A stretch of 64,000 nt of DNA from positions 124,001 to 188,000 of the forward strand of contig DYFR01000001.1 of assembly GCA_020725115.1 (NCBI GenBank), written 5' to 3'. The notes under the pieces are model-generated. The model searched no databases. It was not told the DNA's origin and saw only the letters and a program-made list of their open reading frames with translations. The DNA is from Thiohalomonas denitrificans (GTDB lineage Bacteria > Pseudomonadota > Gammaproteobacteria > Thiohalomonadales > Thiohalomonadaceae). This document shows positions 53,817 to 62,692 of the stretch, one piece after another. Position numbers and translations under genes: made by a program. Within the stretch, counting starts at the first letter, position 1. Each line of letters starts with the position of its first letter.

Positions 53817-55168
53817 TGTGCTTCCCCCATGCGCAGCCGGCGCGACAGGCTGGAGCTGAACACGCCCTGCGGGTCCAGTTCATGGCGCACCTGCTGCCAC
53901 GCATCGAACTGCGGGTACATGGCGCGAAAACTCTCCGGCGCCAGGCGCGCATCCTTGGCCAGGTAGACGCGCCCGCCGTGCTGCAACACCACCGCATCGA
54001 AGGCATCGAGCAAGGCCAGTGTCGCCGCCCCCTTCATGGGCAGATCCATGGCCAGGGTATAGCCCTCCATGGGGAAGGACAGATGCCCCTCTCCCTGCGC
54101 GCCCATGCGCTTGAGCACACCGAGGAAGGCCGGGTGGCCGCTGGCGGCAAGGCGCTGCATGATCTGTTGCATCGCCGCCAGGGCACCGGCCGTGGGCACC
54201 ACGCATTGGTACTGCACGAAGCCGCGCTTGCCGTACAGGCGATTCCAGTTGTGCAACGTGTCCAGCGGATAGAAAAAGGTGTCGTAGTCCACCAGGAACG
54301 GTGCCGTGCGGCCGCCCTCACTGCGGAAATAGCGGCTGTTGAAGGCACGGATGGAGAGGCCGTTGAGCAACCAGCCGGGCATGTCGATGGGGATGTTGCG
54401 CACCTTGTGCGGCGGCAGGCGCAGAGGCGTCAGGCGGCGGCCGCCGGACAGTTCGTCGCGCCCGGCGTGATCGCCGTTCATCACCACGCCGCGGCCCAGC
54501 GCCGCGCCCCGGCTCATCAGATCCACCCAGGCGACGCTGTAGCGCGCTTGCTCATCGCTGTCCTGCAACAACTCGAACAATTGTTCGAGATTGGCCGCAC
54601 CCTGGTGGCGGGCGCGGATCCAGGCGCTGTCGATGGGCTGCAATTGCAGTTCCACCTCGCCGATGATGCCGGTGAGTCCCATGCCGCCCAGCGTGGCATG
54701 AAAGGCTGCGGCATTTTCCTGGGGCGAACAGCGCAGCCGCCTGCCGTCAGCGGTTATCAACTCAAGCTCACGCACGCCGCGGCCGAAGGCGCCGTCGTGA
54801 TGATGATTCTTGCCGTGCACGTCCGCCGCCACGCAGCCACCGAGGGAGACATGTTTGGTGCCCGGCGTCACCAAAGGAAACCAGCCGCGCGGCACGGTGA
54901 CCGCCAGCAATTCCGCCAGGGTGAGGCCGGCCTCGGCACGGACGATGCCCTGGTCGCGATCGAAGGCCAGAAAACGATTGATCCGTTCGGTGAGCACCAC
55001 GCGCCCACCTTCGTTGAGCGCGGCATCGCCATAGCTGCGGCCCTGCCCGCGCGCCAGCAGCGACGTCGCCTCCGACCACAGTTCGGAGTGGCGCTCCGGC
55101 CGCACCAGCTCGCAACGCTGCACCGGGTAGCGCCCCCAGCCGGCAATATCCTTATCCAATGTATTCAT
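53813..55168 (-). CDS. dprE1: Decaprenylphosphoryl-ribose 2'-oxidase-like (DprE1)
   Basis: A 451-residue FAD oxidoreductase of the VAO type. ARGQGRSYGDAALNEGG (39-55) and GTKHVSLGGCVAADVHGKNH (103-122) bind FAD and contain the DprE1 signature; Lys405 in LAKDAR matches the catalytic Lys418 of M. tuberculosis. Position 373 (TLAMDLPMK) lines up with Cys387, the benzothiazinone target, and is Ala here. It oxidises the ribose 2-OH before DprE2. The ATG at 55168 overlaps the GT39 stop. A longer frame from 55246 is read from the neighbour. Confidence 0.9.
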   Translation of the reverse strand: MNTLDKDIAGWGRYPVQRCELVRPERHSELWSEATSLLARGQGRSYGDAALNEGGRVVLTERINRFLAFDRDQGIVRAEAGLTLAELLAVTVPRGWFPLVTPGTKHVSLGGCVAADVHGKNHHHDGAFGRGVRELELITADGRRLRCSPQENAAAFHATLGGMGLTGIIGEVELQLQPIDSAWIRARHQGAANLEQLFELLQDSDEQARYSVAWVDLMSRGAALGRGVVMNGDHAGRDELSGGRRLTPLRLPPHKVRNIPIDMPGWLLNGLSIRAFNSRYFRSEGGRTAPFLVDYDTFFYPLDTLHNWNRLYGKRGFVQYQCVVPTAGALAAMQQIMQRLAASGHPAFLGVLKRMGAQGEGHLSFPMEGYTLAMDLPMKGAATLALLDAFDAVVLQHGGRVYLAKDARLAPESFRAMYPQFDAWQQVRHELDPQGVFSSSLSRRLRMGEAQ

Positions 55169-56685
55169 CCGCGTGGCAACCGTTGCACTTCTTCGTCGGG
55201 AAAATATCTGTCGTAAAAGTAACACGCACCGGCCGGCAGGAACCACGGCAGACGATAAAACTGCTGCTGGCCGCGCCGCAACACCTCGTCGCGGTACAGC
55301 GCGTAACGGAAGCCTCGGCCGAGCAGCAGGTAGTCGGTCACGCCGCGAACGGTGATCTCGTGCACTTCATGCTGCTCGAAATAGCGCGCATGCACTGCTG
55401 GTGACTTTTCCGCATACAGCAGCACGGCGATATTCTGACCATCAAGCGCGCGGTAATCGGTCAGCAGATCATCATGTCGGCCATACCTGGAGGCATCACC
55501 GAATACATGGAAGCGGCGACCGGAGCGGTGTTCCAGAATGGCCGAGGAAACATAGCTTTCAGTGGCCAGGGCATACCCCTCCACCTGCGGCGCCATCTGT
55601 TGCCAGAACTCGCCGCTGTGGCTGCCGAACACCATGTCATGATGCAGCACGGGACGCTCCCGCCAGATATCCGTCGGCAGAACCAGCAACACGGCAATAA
55701 TGGCCACATGCACCGTGGAGAACCAGGTCATGAAGTGTACGCCACGACGCAACTGGCCGGCGTCGAGCAGCGCCGGCAGGAACAGGAACAGAAAGGGATA
55801 AAAGGCCAGTACCCAGTGCAGGCCGATGCGCGCGGTAAACGACAGCAGCGCGAACAGCGCTATGGGCAGCAGCCACAACCACAGGAACATATCCCGCCGG
55901 CGCAGTGCCGCCAGCACCGCACCGCGCCGGCGCCAGGCCTGCCACAACAGCGGCGGCGTCACCAGATAAACCAGCATCAGCAGGTACAGCGCCGGTTGCG
56001 TCCAGTTGAGGCTGCCGCCGCTGTGCCGACTGTAGAAGTTGAACAGCACGTTGTTCCAGCAGTGGCAATAGTTCCACCACAGATTGATCGCCGCAAAGGG
56101 CAGCACGGCGAGAAACAACAGCAACAGCCCCGTGACATTGCGTCGCGACGGCTTGATCAGCAGCAGATAGGCACCGTAGGCCAGGCCAAGCAGCACGGCG
56201 AAGTACTTGGCAAGAAAGGCCAGCCCGAGCAGCACACCGGCATAGATAAACCAGCGGTAGCCATTCTTTTCCTGGGCACGCTGCAGGGCCAGCGCCGAAA
56301 GAAAGGAAAACAGGATCAGCGGTGTGTCGGTACTGATCAGCACGTTGACGATATTCACCGGCGCCAGCAGATAGAGCAGGCCCGCCAGCACGGCGCGCTC
56401 CTCGCCCAGTCCGTCGCGCAGCAGACGGTAGATGGCCCAGGCAATGAAGCTGGTCATGGCATAGGCCGGCAGGCGCAGCCACCATTCCGCCTGTCCCAGC
56501 GACAACAGCGCGCTCAGCCACCAGCCCACCATGGGCGGGTGATCGTAATAGCCCAATCCGGGATGGCTGCCCCAGACGAAGAAATAGGCTTCGTCGCCGG
56601 TGAGTGGCAGCCAGGCCGCCAGCAGCAGTTTGAGCAGCGTGACACCACCCAGGGCGTAGTAGAAATTGCGGCGCAGGTCGTTCAT
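55165..56685 (-). CDS. GT39 / ArnT-like membrane glycosyltransferase (paralogue 1)
   Basis: A 506-residue GT-C enzyme with about 12 helices. The catalytic region near the N-terminus has LTGDEAYFFVWG (Asp31-Glu32) and YYDHPPMVGWWLSALL, as in ArnT and PMT-like proteins. A periplasmic C-terminal part follows (about 350-506). ArnT enzymes move 4-amino-arabinose from polyprenyl phosphate to lipid A; here the donor could be polyprenyl-P-D-arabinofuranose made next door. It overlaps dprE1 by four bases, so cotranscription is likely. Confidence 0.85.
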   Translation of the reverse strand: MNDLRRNFYYALGGVTLLKLLLAAWLPLTGDEAYFFVWGSHPGLGYYDHPPMVGWWLSALLSLGQAEWWLRLPAYAMTSFIAWAIYRLLRDGLGEERAVLAGLLYLLAPVNIVNVLISTDTPLILFSFLSALALQRAQEKNGYRWFIYAGVLLGLAFLAKYFAVLLGLAYGAYLLLIKPSRRNVTGLLLLFLAVLPFAAINLWWNYCHCWNNVLFNFYSRHSGGSLNWTQPALYLLMLVYLVTPPLLWQAWRRRGAVLAALRRRDMFLWLWLLPIALFALLSFTARIGLHWVLAFYPFLFLFLPALLDAGQLRRGVHFMTWFSTVHVAIIAVLLVLPTDIWRERPVLHHDMVFGSHSGEFWQQMAPQVEGYALATESYVSSAILEHRSGRRFHVFGDASRYGRHDDLLTDYRALDGQNIAVLLYAEKSPAVHARYFEQHEVHEITVRGVTDYLLLGRGFRYALYRDEVLRRGQQQFYRLPWFLPAGACYFYDRYFPDEEVQRLPRG

Positions 56686-56696
56686 CAGGAAATTCT

Positions 56697-56826
56697 CACC
56701 GCAGAGGCGCAGGGGACGCAGAGATAACCACGCCAATGGCCAATCCTACCCGAGTCACCCTTGCGGCGCCGGATTCCATGCATGCCGCACACCGAATTCA
56801 CTCTGCGTTCTCCGCGTCTCGGCGGT
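56697..56826. repeat. Family A inverted repeat (copy A11)
   Basis: The left arm (56697-56723) starts CACCGCAGAGGCGCAGGGGA; the right arm (56801-56826) is CTCTGCGTTCTCCGCGTCTC and following bases. Spacer about 77 bases. It lies between the GT39 and the second UPF0104 gene. Confidence 0.9.
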
Positions 56827-56845
56827 AAGACGTGTGCTTTCATGA

Positions 56846-57775
56846 TCACAGATGATGCTTGCCGGTAAGGTAGGCGTAGAGACCGGGCAGGCTGCTGACG
56901 ATAAGCGTCACGCCATAGAGGATGGACATGGACAGTACCAGGGTCTGATCGGCACCGATCAGCGCAAACAGGCCGATCATGCCGCCTTCGCGCACACCCC
57001 AACCCGCCAGCGACACCGGCACCAGGGTCAGCAGGATCACCGGCGGCACGATCACCATGTAAGTGATCAGGCTGAACTCGAGGCCGACACTGCGACCGAT
57101 GTAATAGATGGCCAGCAGCGCCAGCAAATGGATCAGCAAGGACAGGCCCAGTTGCACACCCAGGTCGCGCCTGCTGGACAGCACCGTGGCCAGCCGCTGC
57201 GAGATGCGCAGCAGCACGCGGGTCGGCACCCAGCGCTCCAGGACATGCAGCCGGTGCAGGAACCAGGTGGCGGAAAAACCGGCCAGGCCGAGCAGGACGA
57301 GGGCATTGATGGCGATAAAGGCCTGACGTGGCAGCAGTTCCGGCGCCAGCAGATGCGCCAGCAGATTGAATACCAGCAGACCGGCAAGCCCCAGGCCGCG
57401 ATCCACCGCCACGCCGTAAAAGGCATCGCGCTTGCGATGGCCGGTGCGCGCCACGTCGAGCACGCGCAAGGCATCGCCGCCCACGCTGGTGGGCAGGCCC
57501 TGATTGAAGAAGGTGCCCTTGAAATAGCTGCGCAGATAGAAGGTGAAATCGCGACCGAAGCCGAGCCGCTGCATCACCAGCTTCCAGCGCCAGGAGGCGA
57601 GCAGGGTGCTGGCCAGCTGGAACAACAGCGCCACCAGCAACAGACTGGGCGCCGCGCCCGTGATCGTCTGCACCACGCCCTCCAGATCGATGGCACGGAA
57701 GATGAGCCAGAACACCAGCAGGGTCACCGCCAGACGCAGCAGCAGCGAGAAGGCACGCTTGAGATGGCGCGTCAT
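56846..57775 (-). CDS. UPF0104-type TM protein (second copy)
   Basis: A 309-residue membrane protein with about eight helices. FKGTFFNQGLPTSVGGDALR and PVSLAGWGVREGGMIGLFAL are the UPF0104 signatures (F-x-x-x-x-P-x-x-x-G-G-[DE], P-x-S-x-x-G-x-G-x-R-E-G). It shares fold but little sequence with the copy at 50344. Possible flippase of lipid-linked sugars (inference). Its start overlaps the PAP2 gene by four bases. Confidence 0.85.
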   Translation of the reverse strand: MTRHLKRAFSLLLRLAVTLLVFWLIFRAIDLEGVVQTITGAAPSLLLVALLFQLASTLLASWRWKLVMQRLGFGRDFTFYLRSYFKGTFFNQGLPTSVGGDALRVLDVARTGHRKRDAFYGVAVDRGLGLAGLLVFNLLAHLLAPELLPRQAFIAINALVLLGLAGFSATWFLHRLHVLERWVPTRVLLRISQRLATVLSSRRDLGVQLGLSLLIHLLALLAIYYIGRSVGLEFSLITYMVIVPPVILLTLVPVSLAGWGVREGGMIGLFALIGADQTLVLSMSILYGVTLIVSSLPGLYAYLTGKHHL

Positions 57776-58542
57776 GTGGCTCTCCGTACAAACAGCGTGC
57801 GCAACCCCGGCAACGCCAGCGCCAGCACCAGCAGTGCCAACAGCACCAGCAACGGGCGCGCCAGCGGATAACCGCCGTCGTAATCCCATAACGTATACAG
57901 GGCAGCGACCACCAGCAGCAGCGCAATGCCACGCTGCACGCCCGGCCGCAGCCCCAGCGGCCAGCGTCGCCCCAGCCACACGCTGAGCATCACCCCGAGC
58001 CAGCCCATCAGCGCACCGGCCGCCACATCCAGCGGCCAGTGGATACCGACGGCGACACGCGACACACCGACAGCGGCGGCCAGCAACAGCACCGTGACCT
58101 TGGCGGCAACGGGGAAGTGCATGATGCACACCGCACCGGCAAAGGCGAAGGCTGCCGCGGTGTGGCCGGAGGGGAAGGAACCGGAGATGGCCTTGAAACC
58201 AATCACGCGTATCTCATCACCGCTCAAGGTGAATGGCGGCCGCGGCATGTCGAATGTCATCTTCGCCCCGTGGATCAGCAGCGACACCACCACCACCGCC
58301 ACCATGATGCTCCATACCAGATCGGGACGGCGACCGACAAAGGGCAACAGCAGGCAGAGCAGGGTCATGGTATCGCCCAGCACGGTGATGTTGGACCACA
58401 GCCACTCCCCCGCCGGCCACGGTGCACCATTGACGAGGCGGAACAGCGCGGCATTGCCGTCGCTGCCCCAGAGTGCAGCCAGCAGCAAAACCAGCACCAC
58501 AGCCGTGCCGTAACCCCAGCGCTGCCAGGCATGATCATTCAT
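57772..58542 (-). CDS. PAP2-type membrane phosphatase
   Basis: A 256-residue membrane protein of the PAP2/undecaprenyl-diphosphatase type. The three motifs are K-x(6)-RP (KMTFDMPRPP), PSGH (SGSFPSGHTAA) and SR-x(5)-H-x(3)-D (SRVAVGIHWPLD). It could recycle polyprenyl phosphate or remove phosphate from lipid-linked sugar. The ATG at 58542 is chosen over 58566; both overlap or follow the methyltransferase stop. Confidence 0.88.
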   Translation of the reverse strand: MNDHAWQRWGYGTAVVLVLLLAALWGSDGNAALFRLVNGAPWPAGEWLWSNITVLGDTMTLLCLLLPFVGRRPDLVWSIMVAVVVVSLLIHGAKMTFDMPRPPFTLSGDEIRVIGFKAISGSFPSGHTAAAFAFAGAVCIMHFPVAAKVTVLLLAAAVGVSRVAVGIHWPLDVAAGALMGWLGVMLSVWLGRRWPLGLRPGVQRGIALLLVVAALYTLWDYDGGYPLARPLLVLLALLVLALALPGLRTLFVRRAT

Positions 58543-58552
58543 GAAAAGAGTT

Positions 58553-59431
58553 TCAGCCGGCATCACGCTTGGTCAGCACCACGAGGCGATAGTTCTTGTA
58601 CCTGGCGAAGGTGGCACCGGTGCGCAGACCGGAGAAATATTTCTTCTTCACCTTGGGCAGCTTCTTGCGCAGGAAAAACCCCAGCAGCCGGGCCGTGAAC
58701 GGATAGCTGCCGCGCAGGTATTCCCAGATGGCCTCGCCCGAGGGCTTGAGCTTGTGCATCAGCAGGTCGTCGACGATGTCCATGTTGGGCGCCACCAGCG
58801 CGGTGATATCCTCGTCGCGCAGCACATCGAACGGCGCCGCCGCCAGTGCGGCACGGAAATCGCTCAGGTGATGGCCACCGCCGATGACGCCGTCGCCGGG
58901 CTGGCCGTCACCGGCCGCCGGGGTCTTGAAGAAGTCGCAGATCACCACCCGGCCGCGTGGCTTGAGCAGGCGCGCGCAATGGCCGAGCACGGTGTTGAGA
59001 TCGATGTACTGGAAACTCTCGCTGAACAGGATGGCGTCGTACCGCCCTTCCACCTCCGCCACCGGCATGCCTTCGAAGGTAGTCTCGAACACCCGCGCCT
59101 GATTGTCCGGCAACTCTGTCAGCCGCGCGTGCACCATGCGCGCCAGCGACGGCGAGGGAATCACGCCGTCGACGCGGTAGCCGCGCTCGGTCAGCTGCTG
59201 GAGGATATGGCCGGTACCGCAACCGACGTCCAGCACGCGCACCTCGTCATTGAGCGCCGGCAGCGCTGCGGCCAGGTGTTCGGTGTAACGCTGCTGCGCC
59301 TGCGGCAGATTGGCCAGCGACGGCGTGAGGTCCGCCTCCCACAGGCCGTAGTGCAGATCCTCCACACCGAGCAGCTGCTTGCCCAGCACCAGCCCCAGTT
59401 CGCGGCTGTCCATTTTATGTGTTGTCGTCAT
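58553..59431 (-). CDS. SAM-dependent methyltransferase
   Basis: A 292-residue class I methyltransferase. VLDVGCGTG (66-74) is motif I, with the post-I acidic region (GVIPSPSLARM) and SFQYIDLNTVLGHCARLLKPRGRVVI (motif III/post). The long N-terminal part (1-60) resembles lipid/small-molecule methylases with LEDLHYGLW-like motif. Substrate not known; it may modify a glycan or lipid in this cluster. It overlaps the PAP2 region by few bases. Confidence 0.85.
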   Translation of the reverse strand: MTTTHKMDSRELGLVLGKQLLGVEDLHYGLWEADLTPSLANLPQAQQRYTEHLAAALPALNDEVRVLDVGCGTGHILQQLTERGYRVDGVIPSPSLARMVHARLTELPDNQARVFETTFEGMPVAEVEGRYDAILFSESFQYIDLNTVLGHCARLLKPRGRVVICDFFKTPAAGDGQPGDGVIGGGHHLSDFRAALAAAPFDVLRDEDITALVAPNMDIVDDLLMHKLKPSGEAIWEYLRGSYPFTARLLGFFLRKKLPKVKKKYFSGLRTGATFARYKNYRLVVLTKRDAG

Positions 59432-59460
59432 GATGATCCCTGGGTAAGCAAAACAAGCTG

Positions 59461-59480
59461 GCGCGGAGGCACAGAGAAAA
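59461..59480. repeat. Degenerate family A half-copy (A12)
   Basis: GCGCGGAGGCACAGAGAAAA resembles a single A arm with no partner nearby. It lies in the 113-base gap between the methyltransferase and the second GT39 gene. Confidence 0.45.
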
Positions 59481-59544
59481 CCGTTTGTTTATCGCAGGGT
59501 GCGCACTGCGCAAGCCCACGTCATAAAACATTCATAGGGCGCCG

Positions 59545-61011
59545 TCACCCGCGATAACCATCGCAACGATACAGGCTGTGGCTGGTCGCCACCGTGCCGC
59601 GCAGCACAACGCTCACTTCGTCCGCCGGCACGCAGTGTGCAAAGCGCTGCTGCCAGCGCGCCGCGTCGTTGCGGAACTGCCAGGGCACCACCAGCACGCC
59701 GCGCGCCCCGGCCTGCGGCGTACCGAACCAGAGGTCGTTCTGGTCGTAGCGATCATCGGCCACCTGTACCGGCCGTGGCCGCGCATGCCAGGCGAGGTGA
59801 CTGGCGTAGGACCAGTTGCCGGCGAACACCACCGGCTCCGCACCCGGTTCCTGCGCCATCTCCAGCCGCAGCGTCTCGGCACGCTGCGTGGCCTGCTCCC
59901 AGCCGTGCAGATCGGCGAAGGGATACTGGTTCTCGGCGAACGGCAGCCAGGGCACGGTCAGTTCGCTGTGCAGCACCAGGGTGAGCAGCAGCGAATAGCC
60001 GAAGCCGCCCCAGGTGATGATGCGCACCGGTCGCCGCGACCAGTGCTGCAACAGCCAGTGGGCGATGAGCGGGGTCAGCAGCGCCCAGCCGAGCAGGGTC
60101 CAGTGCGGCAGGGTCGGCTCGAAACCGCTGCTCCAGCCGAACAGCAGCAGCGGCGGCAGACCCAGCAGCAATGCGTGGCGTGATGTCGGCGTGCGCCACT
60201 GGCGCAGGCCGCCGATCACCGCCGCGATACCGAGCAGGTACAGTGCCGGACCATAGGCCACCAGCTGCCCGGCCTGCGACAGCAGCAGACGCGTCAACTC
60301 CCAGGACCGGGCCGGCATGCCGTGACCGAGCTGGTAATGAAAGGAAAGCCAGTCGTGCTGCCAGTTCCACCACAGCACCGGCGCAATGAGCAGGGCCGCG
60401 ACGGTCACCGCCAGCCAGGGCCAGGGGGTGCGCAGCAGCGCCCAGCGCCCGGACAGTGCCAGCAGCAGCACGGCGCTCAGCGCCAGGGTCACTGCCGTGT
60501 ACTTGGCCAGTCCCGCCAGGCCGAGCAGCACGCCCAGCCACAGCCAGTCGCGCACCATGCCGCGCTCGAACACCCGCCACATCACCAGCGCCGCCACCAG
60601 CCCCAGCGGCAGCAGCGGCGTGTCCGGCAACATCGCCAGCGACAGCACCTGGAAGGCCAGCGCCGAGTGCAGCAGGGCCAGCGCCACGAAGGCGGTCCAG
60701 GGCGAGGCCGTCGGGTAAAGTTCGCGCGTCAGGCGAAACAGCGCCAGGCTGGCCAGCGCTCCCAGCAGCACCGGCCACAGGCGCAGGGCGAACTCGCTGC
60801 TGGAAAACAGCAGCACCGCCGCCTGCAACCAGCCCACCAGCGGCGGGTGGTCGAAATAGCTCAGGGCAAGGTGATAGCCGTAGAGGGCGTAGTGGGCCTC
60901 GTCGCCGGACAGCTCGACGCGACCGGCCGCCAGCAGGTGCAGCACAGAGCTGAACGCCACGAGCAGCAATGCTGCCCGCCCGGGGTTCAGCGCGGCGGAA
61001 GCTGGAATCAA
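59545..61011 (-). CDS. GT39 / ArnT-like membrane glycosyltransferase (paralogue 2)
   Basis: A 488-residue GT-C enzyme with about 12 helices. ELSGDEAHYALYGYHLALSY (Asp37-Glu38) and FDHPPLVGWLQAAVLL define the active site region. The frame is open upstream, but a TTG at 61011 has AGGA six bases before it and lies after a good TATAAT (61051-61056). So the shorter form is preferred; length is moderately certain. Likely acceptor and donor as for paralogue 1. Confidence 0.8.
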   Translation of the reverse strand: MIPASAALNPGRAALLLVAFSSVLHLLAAGRVELSGDEAHYALYGYHLALSYFDHPPLVGWLQAAVLLFSSSEFALRLWPVLLGALASLALFRLTRELYPTASPWTAFVALALLHSALAFQVLSLAMLPDTPLLPLGLVAALVMWRVFERGMVRDWLWLGVLLGLAGLAKYTAVTLALSAVLLLALSGRWALLRTPWPWLAVTVAALLIAPVLWWNWQHDWLSFHYQLGHGMPARSWELTRLLLSQAGQLVAYGPALYLLGIAAVIGGLRQWRTPTSRHALLLGLPPLLLFGWSSGFEPTLPHWTLLGWALLTPLIAHWLLQHWSRRPVRIITWGGFGYSLLLTLVLHSELTVPWLPFAENQYPFADLHGWEQATQRAETLRLEMAQEPGAEPVVFAGNWSYASHLAWHARPRPVQVADDRYDQNDLWFGTPQAGARGVLVVPWQFRNDAARWQQRFAHCVPADEVSVVLRGTVATSHSLYRCDGYRG

Positions 61012-61050
61012 GACCAATCCTGGAACCCCGTGGCGGATATAAAGTGGGGG

Positions 61051-61056
61051 ATTATA
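61051..61056 (-). promoter_or_regulatory. Candidate -10 element for GT39 paralogue 2
   Basis: A consensus TATAAT on the minus strand 40 bases upstream of the TTG start. No strong -35 at 17 bases. It overlaps the 3' end region of paralogue 3. Confidence 0.45.
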
Positions 61057-61063
61057 CCCAAAT

Positions 61064-62611
61064 TCACTCCCCGTCCGGTGCTTCCGGCACGTACAAAACA
61101 TACCAGCGCAGGGACAGATCCGGGTTGCGCGTCTCTACCAGGCTGTGCTGGCGCCAGCCCCCCTCCGGCAAGCGTATGTGTACAGGAATATCCTCGCGTC
61201 GCATCGCCTCGGCATCGTATTTGTCGATGAAGAGGCACAGATTTTCCGGCGCCGTCTGCGGCCAGAGATGGTACTGGCTCATACGTGACTGAGCCGTGGC
61301 CCCCACCCGCTGCGGTGCATTGAGCAGCCAGGCGACCATGCCGGCGCTGGCATGATTGCCGACGATGATGCCGCAGTCCGCACCGGCCGGATGGGCTGCC
61401 TCCAGTTCCGGCAACACGCGACGCAGCTCGGCATCCACCCGATCCCAGCCATAGGCCTGGCTCAGCTGGGTGCGCTTGGGCGTCATGTCCTCCCCCGCCA
61501 CCTGCTGCAGCCAGTGGGGAAATCGCAGCAGATTGATCAGCAGCAGGCTGGCCAGCACCGCCAGCACCACCGTGCCGAGCAGCAGCGGACGGGCGCGGCC
61601 GCGTGCCCGCGCCGGCGGATAGAGCCAGCGGTTGAGGGCGCCGGCGAGCAGGATGGTGCCCGGCACATAGGCGGTCTCCGGCCAGTTGGGGCCGCTGTCG
61701 GCGGTGAGGCCGGCGGCGCCGAACACCAGCAGCGGCAACCAGAAGCCGGTGGCGAACAGGGCGCGGCCCCAACCGCTCAGGCGCTGCGGCCCGCCGGCAC
61801 CGAAGCTGGCCCAGGCCATGGCGAGCAAGGTCCACGGCATCGCCACCGCCATCTGACCACCGATGAACATCAGCAGCATCGTCCAGGGATCGGCGGCAAC
61901 GCTGCGCTGCACGCCGTGGCCGAACTGGAAGACGAAGGATATCCAGTCGTGCTGCCAGTTCCAGGCCACCACCGGCATGAAGGCCAACAGGGCCAGCAGC
62001 GCACCCAGCCAGGGCCAGGGGCCCGCCAGCTGGTGCCGTCCGGCACGCGAGATGAGCAGGGCGAGGAACACGCCCCCCAGCACCAGGACCGCGGGGTATT
62101 TACCCAGCAAGGCCAGGCCGGCACACAGCCCGGTCACGATCCACAGTGCCGGCCGCCGCTCCTCCACCGCGCGCCAGGCCAGATAATAGGTGGCCCAGGT
62201 GAAGATGATGAGTGGGCTGTCCGGCGTGACGATATGGAAGCCGGCCTGCACGATGGGCAGCGTGCTCCAGATCAGCACCGCCAGACCGCCGGCCCGGGCC
62301 TGGCCGTAGGCGCGACGCGCCAGGTCGTAGGCCAGCACCGCACCCACCAGCCAGGACAACACGGCGGGCAGGCGCAACACCGCCGCGCTATGCCCGAGTA
62401 GTTCAGTGAAGGGCCACATCAGCCAGCCCACCAGGGGCGGATGATCGAAATACCCCGCCTCCAGCCGCTGCGACCACACCCAGTAATAGGCCTCGTCCGG
62501 CAGCAGCCCAAGACTGAGCCAGGCCAGCACATTTCCGGCCAGAGTCAGCGCCAGCAAGGTCAGCAACCAGGGGGGGAAGGCGCGCGCCTCGCGCATCTGT
62601 TCGAGAAACAT
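61064..62611 (-). CDS. GT39 / ArnT-like membrane glycosyltransferase (paralogue 3)
   Basis: A 515-residue GT-C enzyme. LLPDEAYYWVWSQRLEAGYF (Asp39-Glu40) and DHPPLVGWLMWPFTEL mark the active region; about 12 helices. A C-terminal soluble part (about 400-515) follows. The ATG at 62611 is preferred to a TTG at 62632. Paralogues 2 and 3 lie side by side and 1 is 5 kb away; the three differ widely, so they may serve different acceptors. It ends 52 bases before paralogue 2. Confidence 0.85.
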   Translation of the reverse strand: MFLEQMREARAFPPWLLTLLALTLAGNVLAWLSLGLLPDEAYYWVWSQRLEAGYFDHPPLVGWLMWPFTELLGHSAAVLRLPAVLSWLVGAVLAYDLARRAYGQARAGGLAVLIWSTLPIVQAGFHIVTPDSPLIIFTWATYYLAWRAVEERRPALWIVTGLCAGLALLGKYPAVLVLGGVFLALLISRAGRHQLAGPWPWLGALLALLAFMPVVAWNWQHDWISFVFQFGHGVQRSVAADPWTMLLMFIGGQMAVAMPWTLLAMAWASFGAGGPQRLSGWGRALFATGFWLPLLVFGAAGLTADSGPNWPETAYVPGTILLAGALNRWLYPPARARGRARPLLLGTVVLAVLASLLLINLLRFPHWLQQVAGEDMTPKRTQLSQAYGWDRVDAELRRVLPELEAAHPAGADCGIIVGNHASAGMVAWLLNAPQRVGATAQSRMSQYHLWPQTAPENLCLFIDKYDAEAMRREDIPVHIRLPEGGWRQHSLVETRNPDLSLRWYVLYVPEAPDGE

Positions 62612-62692
62612 CGTCAGTTCATCCCTTCGCAACAGCGGGCGAGTATATCAGCGTTATATGTCACTGCCGGCGTGGCTTGCTACACTGCCGCC

